Shown: positions 17,025 through 23,450 of the stretch, piece by piece
How the letters are laid out: the number at the start of each line of letters is the position of its first letter
How positions within the stretch are numbered: the first letter of the stretch is position 1
Origin: Actinomycetota bacterium
GTDB lineage: Bacteria > Actinomycetota > Thermoleophilia > Solirubrobacterales > Solirubrobacteraceae
Assembly (NCBI GenBank): GCA_005884115.1
Contig: VAXW01000005.1
Span: 186,001-250,000, forward strand
Direction of reading: 5' to 3'
DNA: 64,000 nt
Position numbers and translations under genes: made by a program
Notes under the pieces: generated by a model
Seen by the model: the letters and a program-made list of their open reading frames with translations, nothing else
The model's database searches: none
Told to the model about the DNA's origin: nothing

Positions 17025-18188
17025 TCACGCCGGCGCCCCAGCGGTCTGGCCTGAGGCGAGCGCCACGACCCGCTCGGCGGCTTCGTTCATGGTCGCGGCC
17101 GCGGACACGTTGGGGAGGGCCGCCTCCTGCAGCAACCGGCGCCCCTCGGCGTCGTTGGTGCCGTCGAGGCGCACCACGAAGGGAACGGATGTTGTGATGT
17201 GACTGAAGGCTGCGATCAGACCGCGGGCGACCTCGTCGCAGCGGGTAATGCCGCCGAAGATGTTGAACAGCACCGCGCGCACTGCGTCGTTGGCGAGGAT
17301 CAGCTGCACCGCCTGCTCGATCTTGGCCGCATCGGAGCCGCCGCCGGCGTCGAGGAAGTTCGCGGGCGCGCCTCCCGCCTGCGCGACGACGTCGAGCGTC
17401 GACATCACGAGGCCGGCGCCGTTTCCAAGGATGCCGATGTTGCCGTCGAGCTTGACGTACTGCAGGCCTTCTTCGCGCGCGCGCCGCTCGAGCGGGTCTC
17501 CCTCATCCTCATCGGAGAAGGCCTGGTTCTCGGGGTGGCGGAAGAGGGCGTTGCCGTCGAGTGAGACCTTCGCGTCGAGCGCCCTCACCTCGCGCTGCGG
17601 GGTGACGATCAGCGGGTTGATCTCGGCCAGGGTTGCCTCCTCGCTGGCCCACACCTCGTACAGCGCGAGCAGCGCGCCGGCCACGCCGTCGAGGACATCC
17701 GCATCGACCCCCGCGGCCCTGCCGGCCTCGAGCGCCTCCTCTCGCGAAAGGCCGGCCAGCGCGTCGATGTGGTGGCGCACGAGCTTCTCGGGGCTGCGCT
17801 CGGCGACCTGCTCGATGTCGATGCCGCCTTCGATGCTGAAGATCAGTAGCGGCTGCTTGGCCGAGCGGTCGAGCAGCACCGAGGCGTAGTACTCGGACTC
17901 GATCTCGGAGGCGTGCTCGATCCAGAGCGTGCGTACGGTGTGACCGCGTATGTCCATGCCGAGGATGTTGGTCGCGTGCTCGCGCACCTCGGCCTCGTCG
18001 CCGGCGAGCTTGACCCCGCCGGCCTTGCCGCGGCCGCCGATCAGCACCTGCGCCTTGACCACCACCGGGTAGCCGATCTCGTTGGCGACGTGCACCGCCT
18101 CATCGGCTGTATGCACGGCCTTGCCGGGCGAAACCTCGAGCCCATGACGGGCGAAGAGCTGCTTGCCCTGGTACTCCAACAGGTCCAT
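17025..18188 (-). CDS. sucC: Succinate-CoA ligase, beta subunit
   Basis: A 387-residue beta subunit with an N-terminal ATP-grasp domain ([16 protein letters not shown], then [20 protein letters not shown]) that binds the nucleotide. The C-terminal domain, [14 protein letters not shown] and [17 protein letters not shown], meets the alpha subunit and its phosphohistidine. The NPLIVTP loop supplies a metal ligand. Length and start fit the family. It is the first gene of the minus-strand sucCD operon and is divergent from a HAD gene across 69 bp, which must hold both promoters. Together with methylmalonyl-CoA mutase in this window it would complete propionyl-CoA to succinate conversion. Confidence 0.97.
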   Translation of the reverse strand: MDLLEYQGKQLFARHGLEVSPGKAVHTADEAVHVANEIGYPVVVKAQVLIGGRGKAGGVKLAGDEAEVREHATNILGMDIRGHTVRTLWIEHASEIESEYYASVLLDRSAKQPLLIFSIEGGIDIEQVAERSPEKLVRHHIDALAGLSREEALEAGRAAGVDADVLDGVAGALLALYEVWASEEATLAEINPLIVTPQREVRALDAKVSLDGNALFRHPENQAFSDEDEGDPLERRAREEGLQYVKLDGNIGILGNGAGLVMSTLDVVAQAGGAPANFLDAGGGSDAAKIEQAVQLILANDAVRAVLFNIFGGITRCDEVARGLIAAFSHITTSVPFVVRLDGTNDAEGRRLLQEAALPNVSAAATMNEAAERVVALASGQTAGAPA

Positions 18189-18257
18189 GCGGCGCGTGAC
18201 TCTAGCGGAGAAGGGGTGAGCGCGCGCGCGCGTGCGCGCAGGTCATAATGCCCGCCG

Positions 18258-18938
18258 GTGCCGATCCCCAAGAACATCACGTTCCTCACGTTCGACGTTT
18301 ACGGCACGCTGATCGACTGGGAGACGGGCGTGTACGACGCCTTCGCGGCGGAGGCTGCGCGCGACGGGATGGACATCGACCGCGGCGCCCTGCTGGCTCT
18401 CTTCCACGAGATCTCGCGTGAGGTCGAGAGCGGGTCCTATGAGCTCTACGCGGAGGTGCTGCGGCGCACGGCCATCGAGATCGCCAAACGCATGAACTGG
18501 CCGCTGGAGCCCTCGCGCTCTGGGTTTCTGCCCGACTCGGTGCAGCGCTGGAAACCGTTCAGGGAGACGAACCCGCAGCTGCAGAAGCTGGCCAAGAAGT
18601 ACAGGCTGGGCCTGCTCTCGAACATCGACGACAAGCTCCTGGGCCAGACGCGCAGGCACATCCCGATCGACTTCGACCTCGTCGTGACCGCACAGCAGGT
18701 GCGCTCATACAAGCCGGAGGGGGCCCACTTCACCGAGTGCGCGCGCAGGATAGGCGGCAAGCGCGGCTGGGTTCACGTGGCGAGCAGCTACTACCACGAC
18801 GTCGTTCCCTGCCTCAAACAACGCGTGCCCGTGATCTGGGTCAACCGCGCCAAGGAGACGCTCGAGCCCTCTCAGAAGAAGCCCACGGTGGAGGTTGGCA
18901 ACCTGCGCGAGGTCGCCAAGCTGCTAGGTGTGAGCTGA
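18258..18938 (+). CDS. HAD-superfamily hydrolase, haloacid-dehalogenase-like (type II)
   Basis: A 226-residue HAD protein with motif I LTFDVYGTLIDWETG, motif II GLLSNIDD, the motif III lysine in SYKPEGAHF, and motif IV VHVASSYYHDVVP. The FDVYGTL form and a helical cap after motif I match the L-2-haloacid dehalogenase branch, whose members hydrolyse phosphate esters or C-halogen bonds; the substrate is open. Motif IV lacks the usual Gly-Asp pair (VASSYYHD), as in dehalogenase-type members. GTG 18258 is the start. A CATAAT hexamer at 18244-18249 stands only 8 bases upstream, so the mRNA may be leaderless. Confidence 0.82.
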   Translation: MPIPKNITFLTFDVYGTLIDWETGVYDAFAAEAARDGMDIDRGALLALFHEISREVESGSYELYAEVLRRTAIEIAKRMNWPLEPSRSGFLPDSVQRWKPFRETNPQLQKLAKKYRLGLLSNIDDKLLGQTRRHIPIDFDLVVTAQQVRSYKPEGAHFTECARRIGGKRGWVHVASSYYHDVVPCLKQRVPVIWVNRAKETLEPSQKKPTVEVGNLREVAKLLGVS

Positions 18939-18941
18939 GAA

Positions 18942-19010
18942 GGCGGCCCTGGCCGCCGGGGCGGCCCGGCCGCCGCGTTGTCGCGCGCTGAGCCGCCCGG
19001 CCGGCGGCCT
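18942..19010. other. GC-rich inverted repeats between convergent genes
   Basis: The convergent gap between the HAD gene and the HprK-like gene is filled with overlapping GC inverted repeats: GGCGGCC/GGCCGCC near 18942-18957, GCGGC/GCCGC near 18961-18973 and GCCGCC/GGCGGC near 18992-19008. There is no T-run, so these are not classical intrinsic terminators, but they could stop or protect transcripts from both sides. Confidence 0.4.
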
Positions 19011-19021
19011 GGCCACGGGCC

Positions 19022-20056
19022 TCAGGCGACGCTCTTGCCGAGCACCGAGCGCTGCGCGAGCGCCGCTTCTACGGCATCGGCAAGCGCGCGCGGCGGCTCC
19101 TCGAGGCTCGCGCTGAGGGAGAGCAGCGTGGTGGAGGAGGCGAGATCGGCGTACAGGCGCGAGCGCTCGCGCTGGCGGATATCCCCGCCCCACGATCCGA
19201 GGATGTGACGCTCCAGCGGGCGATGGCTCGCGTTGAGCACGCGCGTCTCGAGCAGCCTGCCGATGCCGCGGTCGAGCAGACACAGCGCGCGCACCGGCCG
19301 CGGGGTGCGGCCGGCGATCGGCGCGGCGACCCAGCGCTCTCCGCTCTCGCTTGCCAGCGTGTGCAGTCGCGCGGTCCTGGCGGGCAGGTTGCGCGTGATG
19401 CGCGCGCCGGGATCCGGCCCTCGCGCGGAGCTCAGCGGTCGCGAAGAGATGCTCATGTGCGGGGTGCCGCGGTAGGCGCACACTCCCTCGGCGCGCCGCC
19501 CGAGCGTGAGCATTTCATCGCCAAACAGTGCCCACCCGCGACGCATGAACTCGAGCGCCAGCGTGGTCTTGCCCGCGCCGCCCGCCCCGAGGAAGGCGAT
19601 GACGCCCTCCGGTGAGTCCACGGCGCTCGCGTGCAGAGCCTCGTATCCGCGAATCATGCTCACGCAGCAGAGAACCTTGTCCAGCAGGACTCGCTGCCAG
19701 GCGAGCTGCGCCTCGCCACTGACGAACTGACCGCGCGGCGCGCACTCGAGCACGTCCTGCTCGGCGCGCAGGCGAAAGCGCGCGCGCTCCTGCCGGCCCT
19801 GCTCGGCGGAGGAGTCGCGGCAGATGAACATGACTTCGCCTCCGTGCCCCCGTTCGACGCTGAGGGCCAAGCCGTGGCCCAGCGCTCCGCTCCACAGGGA
19901 GCCATCCTCGTGCCCGCCCCACGCAGCTGCGAGCTCGTGCGAGGAGCCACGCGTCAGCGCCAGCTGCGGCAGCCCCGGCCCGGCCGCGGGGCTCATGCCC
20001 GGGAGCGGGAATGACGACAGCAGCTCGAGGCCATAGGCGACGTAGCGCGACTGCAT
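19022..20056 (-). CDS. HPr kinase/phosphorylase-like (HprK C-terminal domain) P-loop protein
   Basis: A 344-residue protein from ATG 20056 (MQSRYVAYGLEL); the longer in-frame opening at 20149 lacks conserved character. Residues 1-125 form a variable beta-rich domain. The C-terminal half is HprK-like: YEALHASAVDSPEG, the P-loop AFLGAGGAGKTTLALEF and the WALFGDEMLTL strand, which carries the acidic residue that follows the P-loop in HprK. Such stand-alone HprK-like proteins are common in actinobacteria, sometimes near PqqD-like or asparagine-synthetase-like maturation genes, but none is adjacent here. The target is unknown. A strong hairpin lies just upstream of its start codon. Confidence 0.7.
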   Translation of the reverse strand: MQSRYVAYGLELLSSFPLPGMSPAAGPGLPQLALTRGSSHELAAAWGGHEDGSLWSGALGHGLALSVERGHGGEVMFICRDSSAEQGRQERARFRLRAEQDVLECAPRGQFVSGEAQLAWQRVLLDKVLCCVSMIRGYEALHASAVDSPEGVIAFLGAGGAGKTTLALEFMRRGWALFGDEMLTLGRRAEGVCAYRGTPHMSISSRPLSSARGPDPGARITRNLPARTARLHTLASESGERWVAAPIAGRTPRPVRALCLLDRGIGRLLETRVLNASHRPLERHILGSWGGDIRQRERSRLYADLASSTTLLSLSASLEEPPRALADAVEAALAQRSVLGKSVA

Positions 20057-20065
20057 CGTCCTATC

Positions 20066-20089
20066 AACGCCGCCGTCGGCGGCGTTTTT
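20066..20089 (+). terminator. Perfect 9-bp hairpin followed by a T-run, upstream of the HprK-like gene
   Basis: AACGCCGCC (20066-20074) pairs with GGCGGCGTT (20078-20086) around a 3-base loop, and five T residues span 20085-20089. In the plus direction this is a textbook intrinsic terminator, yet the nearest plus-strand gene ends at 18938. In the minus direction the hairpin lies 10 bases before the ATG of the HprK-like gene, where it could act as a 5'-UTR control element. Confidence 0.6.
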
Positions 20090-20152
20090 GCGGCCGCGTC
20101 GACGGTATGGACGATCGGTTAGGGCGTCGCCGCGGACGCGCGCCCACAAACG

Positions 20153-20181
20153 CGCGACCCCGGCCGGGGACCGGGGTCGCG
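20153..20181 (-). terminator. Intrinsic terminator-like hairpin after the first GDKNHCHTGPPG gene
   Basis: CGCGACCCCGG (20153-20163) pairs perfectly with CCGGGGTCGCG (20171-20181) around a 7-base loop. Read on the minus strand it lies about 48 bases past the stop codon at 20229 and is followed by CGTTTGTG, a weak T-rich tail. It probably ends the 20229-20672 transcript before the HprK-like gene. Confidence 0.6.
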
Positions 20182-20228
20182 TTGGTACTTCTGAGATCTA
20201 CCGGGATCTCACTGCATTTCGGGCGAAC

Positions 20229-20672
20229 CTAGTGCCCGTGGCCGTTCCCGTGCCCTTCGCCGTCTTGGCCGGGCGCACCTGTGTGACCAGGCGCATTGCC
20301 AGGCTTTTCGCCGGTCTGGCCGGGAGGCCCGGTGTGGCAGTGGTTCTTGTCGCCAAAGCCATTACCGGGCCGGTACTGGGTACAGCTGGCACTGCCTTCG
20401 TCGCTCGAGTTGAAGGGGGGCACCCCGCCGACCACGGCCAGTGCCCCACCGGTACCGAGGGACAGGAACCCGACCGTGAGGAGCGTCGTCAGGCGTGAAC
20501 GCATCAGGACTCCTTTCGCTTGCGAGGAAGTGGACCGCCGCCTCCTGCTCATCGCCCGCAGCTTGATCGCGTCGAGCGTGAGCGGGTCGAGCGTTGGACG
20601 CTGGTCGCGAAGCGCGTCCGCGACCTCCCGCAGCTCATCCCCGAAGCGTTCCTCGTCGTGTGACGTACTCAT
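20229..20672 (-). CDS. Small single-pass membrane or secreted protein with GDKNHCHTGPPG motif and Gly/His-rich tail
   Basis: A 147-residue protein. Residues 1-55 are charged and probably cytoplasmic (DELREVADALRDQRPTLDPL, then Arg-rich). A hydrophobic segment LTTLLTVGFLSLGTGGALAV forms an anchor or signal. Outside it are SASCTQYRPGNGFGDKNHCH and TGPPGQTG, then a tail rich in Gly, Pro and His ending GHGNGHGH. Two Cys and several His suggest metal binding or a disulfide, but no function is known to me. The motif is nearly identical in the next upstream gene, so the pair is paralogous. Its start codon sits 5 bases from a TATAAG hexamer, which predicts a leaderless mRNA. The charged N-terminus slightly recalls anti-sigma factors, without a recognisable zinc motif. 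Confidence 0.7.
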   Translation of the reverse strand: MSTSHDEERFGDELREVADALRDQRPTLDPLTLDAIKLRAMSRRRRSTSSQAKGVLMRSRLTTLLTVGFLSLGTGGALAVVGGVPPFNSSDEGSASCTQYRPGNGFGDKNHCHTGPPGQTGEKPGNAPGHTGAPGQDGEGHGNGHGH

Positions 20673-20677
20673 GTCGC

Positions 20678-20707
20678 CTTATACGCATGAGGGGGCGGAT
20701 TCCTGAC
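20678..20707 (-). promoter_or_regulatory. Putative leaderless promoter of the 20229-20672 gene
   Basis: On the minus strand GTCAG (20707-20703) is followed after 17 bases by CGTATAAG (20685-20678), with TATAAG as the -10 hexamer. Five bases then separate it from the ATG at 20672, placing the expected transcription start on or next to the A of the start codon. The same two elements at the same spacing precede the paralogous gene. Confidence 0.5.
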
Positions 20708-20718
20708 GCACGAATTGC

Positions 20719-21204
20719 TCACGCCAACCGCAACGTCCGTTTCGAGATCACCTTGCCGTTGACTTCCACGACCAGCAGCGCCGGACCGCGTCCGAGCTGT
20801 TTGAGCGCCCTCTTGGAGAGCCGCACGGTCACGGTGCCGTTGGCGTGCAGCGTCACCCTTGCGTGAACTCGGTGGTGCCCGTGGCGCGCGCGCAGCACGA
20901 TGTGGCAGGCGAACGGGCAGTGGACCCTCGCCGAGCCGCGCCTCGACACGCTCACCGACGCCTTGGCCGGTACGAAGTGTGACGCCGGCGGGCCTCCTAC
21001 CGGAGTCGAGGGATGTTCGCCCGCCTGGCCGGGAGGCCCGGTGTGGCAGTGATTCTTGTCGCCGAAGCCGTTGCCAGGACGGTACTGTTCGCAGCTCGCG
21101 CTGCCTCCAGCTTCAAGGTGCTCGCCACCGACAAACGCGATTGCGCCGCCGGCGCCCGCGCAGACAAAGACAGCCGCGAGCAGCGTCGTCAGATGCGACC
21201 TCAT
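20719..21204 (-). CDS. Secreted protein with GDKNHCHTGPPG motif and C-terminal beta-repeat domain
   Basis: A 161-residue protein. Residues 1-25 are a signal peptide or anchor (HLTTLLAAVFVCAGAGGAIA). The stretch SASCEQYRPGNGFGDKNHCH, then TGPPG, repeats that of the neighbour with one change. The C-terminal half (ARVHCPFACHIVLRARHGHH, ending KVISKRTLRL) has the Arg/Leu-rich beta pattern with a CPxxC pair that I associate with secreted proteins of Thermoleophilia. The paralogue carries a Gly/His tail instead, so the shared module is joined to different partners. ATG 21204 is the start, after a 65-base leader from a promoter-like element. The function is unknown. Confidence 0.7.
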   Translation of the reverse strand: MRSHLTTLLAAVFVCAGAGGAIAFVGGEHLEAGGSASCEQYRPGNGFGDKNHCHTGPPGQAGEHPSTPVGGPPASHFVPAKASVSVSRRGSARVHCPFACHIVLRARHGHHRVHARVTLHANGTVTVRLSKRALKQLGRGPALLVVEVNGKVISKRTLRLA

Positions 21205-21275
21205 AGGGAAACCCCCGTTTCAGATGAACAGGCCCGACCGGCGCCCCACGCGCTCGGTCGGAGTGGCTACAAGGG

Positions 21276-21305
21276 CTTATACGTACGAACGGTCACGTTT
21301 CTGAC
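21276..21305 (-). promoter_or_regulatory. Putative promoter of the 20719-21204 gene
   Basis: On the minus strand GTCAG (21305-21301) and CGTATAAG (21283-21276) are again separated by 17 bases, matching the element before the paralogous gene. Sequence between the elements is not conserved, which argues for selection on the elements rather than simple recent duplication. The start codon is about 70 bases downstream. Confidence 0.5.
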
Positions 21306-21370
21306 TGACGCACTGAGCGAGCTCGCCGCGCCGCGTGGGCCCTCCTGAGGGCGCGCGTCGATCGGTGCGG

Positions 21371-22066
21371 CTAGGCGCCCGCGGGCCAGCCGCGCGCGAT
21401 CAGCGACGGGGGGAGGTCCTGCTGCGGGAGCCCGGGCGAGCCGATCTCTCGCAGGAGGCCGCGAGCAGGCGGCCCGGCGAGCTCGCGGCGGGATGAGACG
21501 CCAAGCTTGCGGTAGATGCTGCGCGCGTGCGTACGGACGGTCTCCACTCCCACCTGCAGGGCGAGGGCGATCTGGGCATTCGAGCGACCGATCTGGAGGA
21601 GGGGGAGGACTTCTGCCTCGCGCCGCGTCAGCAGTTCCTGACCGCTCAACGACGGGCCGGGCTCGGCGGATACTGCTCGTGGGAACACGCGCAGATTGCG
21701 CGAGGCTAGGTAGATCGCGTTCAGCACGTCGCGCGACTGGGTGTCCTTGCCCAGGCAAGCGCTCGCCCCGAACGCGAGCAGCTGGGCGCACTCGGACATC
21801 GAGGGGCTGTTGGCGAGCAGGATGAGCTTGGTGGCTGGATGCTCGATGGTGAGCTCGCGGACCTCGGCGAGCCGCGCCAGCGCGCCCGCATCGAGGATCG
21901 CAACGTCAGGGGCGTGCGCTTGAAAGACGACCGGCAGGCGGCTGTGATCAACCTCGGTGGCGACGACTTCAAGCCCGGGGTCGCTCTCGATCAGCTGGCG
22001 CAATCCCCTCCCGAGCAGATCCTCGAAGCGGGCGAGAGCGACGGTGATGGGGGTCTTGAGAGGCAT
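21371..22066 (-). CDS. LuxR-family DNA-binding response regulator (NarL-like)
   Basis: A 231-residue regulator from ATG 22066 (MPLKTPITVALARFEDLL); in-frame codons upstream to 22153 are not conserved in character. The N-terminal domain follows the receiver fold: LLGRGLRQLIESDPGLEVV, then PDVAILDAGAL with Asp at the phosphorylation position, then KLILLANS and GASACLGKDT, whose Lys matches the conserved receiver lysine. The C-terminal LuxR helix-turn-helix is LTRREAEVLPLLQIGRSNAQ, continuing VGVETVRTHARSIYRKLGV. No histidine kinase is adjacent. It points toward the two paralogous secreted-protein genes and diverges from the protease gene, so either may be its target. Confidence 0.85.
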   Translation of the reverse strand: MPLKTPITVALARFEDLLGRGLRQLIESDPGLEVVATEVDHSRLPVVFQAHAPDVAILDAGALARLAEVRELTIEHPATKLILLANSPSMSECAQLLAFGASACLGKDTQSRDVLNAIYLASRNLRVFPRAVSAEPGPSLSGQELLTRREAEVLPLLQIGRSNAQIALALQVGVETVRTHARSIYRKLGVSSRRELAGPPARGLLREIGSPGLPQQDLPPSLIARGWPAGA

Positions 22067-22200
22067 CGGTTCATTCCTCTCATCGGCAGAGATGCCGAGA
22101 AGGGTGAGCCCCACCTCACCCGTGTCTACCCCGCGGCCACACCCCCAGATCACCCGAAAGGGATGACAGCTCGGGTCCCGTTTGGGACGACAGGAAAGGC

Positions 22201-22761
22201 ATGGCCCGCCTTTTCCTCAGCGCGACACTCGCAGCGGCGCTCCTGCTCCCCACCCAGGCTATGGCCGCCGCACATCGGCCGGCGCGTCATCACCTCACGA
22301 GCACGCCGCGCCGGCATGCCGCTGCCCGACGGCTCGCGCCCACCCAACCGGCCCAGGCCGACCCGGTGGTGCTCGCCACGGCGGTCGCCAAGCGCTACTG
22401 GGGAGCGGAGCCTTGCGAAGGGGGAGTCGCGGTTCTGGCGTACAGCCCGCTCGCACCCGACGTTGACTCTCAGACGGACGGGTGGGTCACGTTCAACTCT
22501 TCGCTCGGGGCTAACGATCTCGAAGCGCCGCCGAGCACGTACTCCCAGTGCGAGGTGTGGCTGGCCAGCTGGCACTGGCCCACGCCGAGGGCGATCGAAG
22601 ACGACTGGAACATGTTCTGCCTCACCGTCATCCACGAGATGGGGCACCTGCTCGGCTACAAGCACTCCTCGGTCCGCGGCAGCGTGATGGCGCCCGTGTT
22701 CACGGACGAATCGAGCGTACCCCCGATCTGTCGCTTCGTGCGCCCAGGCGCGCGCCGATAG
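22201..22761 (+). CDS. Secreted matrixin-like zinc metallopeptidase
   Basis: A 186-residue protein with a clear signal peptide (MARLFLSATLAAALLLPTQA, cleavage near MAAA). The C-terminal domain has the extended metzincin zinc motif VIHEMGHLLGYKHS, giving three His ligands and the catalytic Glu, followed about ten residues later by the Met-turn GSVMAP. This fits matrixin-type or M10-like proteases, in a minimal form. Two Cys (CEVW, MFCLT) and a further pair could form disulfides. A good Shine-Dalgarno stretch (AGGAAAGG) precedes ATG 22201. It would degrade extracellular protein; its substrate is unknown. GTCCC/GGGAC inverted sequence lies just upstream, between it and the divergent LuxR gene. 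Confidence 0.82.
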   Translation: MARLFLSATLAAALLLPTQAMAAAHRPARHHLTSTPRRHAAARRLAPTQPAQADPVVLATAVAKRYWGAEPCEGGVAVLAYSPLAPDVDSQTDGWVTFNSSLGANDLEAPPSTYSQCEVWLASWHWPTPRAIEDDWNMFCLTVIHEMGHLLGYKHSSVRGSVMAPVFTDESSVPPICRFVRPGARR

Positions 22762-22829
22762 CCGCCCGAACAGACGGCCAGTTTCGCGAGAACGGCTCTT
22801 GCCGTCGCGTTGCACACCGATAGAGACGT

Positions 22830-23450
22830 GTGCGACCCCTGGGGGACGAGGCATTTGAGCGGCTGTATGCGGAGCACGCTCAGGCGCTTTACGCCTTCCT
22901 CAGCTACCGCACCGGCGACCGTGTGCTGGCCGAGGACCTTCTGGCCGACACGTTCGAGCGTGCGCTCCGCGCTCGCTGGCGCTTCGACCGCCGCAAGGCG
23001 AGCGAGAAGACCTGGCTCTACTCGATCGCGCTCAATCTGCTGCGCGACCAGTACCGGCGGGGGAGCAGCGAAGCCAAGGCGCTACAGCGCGTCGCGGTGG
23101 CGGCGAGTGCGGGCTCGAGCGATGGGACCGAGCACATCTCCGACCGTGACCTCGTCGCCCGGGGCATGGAGGCTCTGAGCAAGGAGGAGCGTGAGGCGAT
23201 CGCGCTGCGCTTCGGCGCCGAGCTTACGGTTCCAGAGATCGCCAAGCTCACCGGCCAGAAGCTGACAACCGTCGAGGGCCGCGTCTACAGGGCTCTGCGC
23301 AAGCTGCGCGAGGCGATCGAATCCCCGGGCTCAGGACGGGACGATCGAGAGGTCGTTGCTGGCCAGCGCCGCAGCGCGCACAGAGCGGGCGGCTCTCACC
23401 CAACCCGCGCGGCTCGGCCCACCGAGCGCTCTGGCCGCCTGACGCGTTAG
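22830..23450 (+). CDS. ECF-type RNA polymerase sigma factor
   Basis: A 206-residue sigma-70 family protein. Region 2 is AFERLYAEHAQALYAFLSYR, GDRVLAEDLLADTFERAL and TWLYSIALNLLRDQYRR. Region 4 is MEALSKEEREAIALRFGAEL and VPEIAKLTGQKLTTVEGRVY. GTG 22830 is the start. The last 40 residues (after REAIESPG) are Arg-rich, unlike a sigma factor, and overlap the convergent O-antigen ligase gene by 120 bases. No anti-sigma gene is adjacent; the small membrane protein at 20229 is the nearest candidate, without motif support. Confidence 0.88.
   Translation: MRPLGDEAFERLYAEHAQALYAFLSYRTGDRVLAEDLLADTFERALRARWRFDRRKASEKTWLYSIALNLLRDQYRRGSSEAKALQRVAVAASAGSSDGTEHISDRDLVARGMEALSKEEREAIALRFGAELTVPEIAKLTGQKLTTVEGRVYRALRKLREAIESPGSGRDDREVVAGQRRSAHRAGGSHPTRAARPTERSGRLTR

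Noticed and set aside
19022..21204. Lasso-peptide or RiPP cluster built on the HprK-like gene and the two small proteins
   Set aside because: No PqqD-like, B2 protease or cyclase gene is present, and the small proteins have signal or membrane segments unlike precursor peptides.
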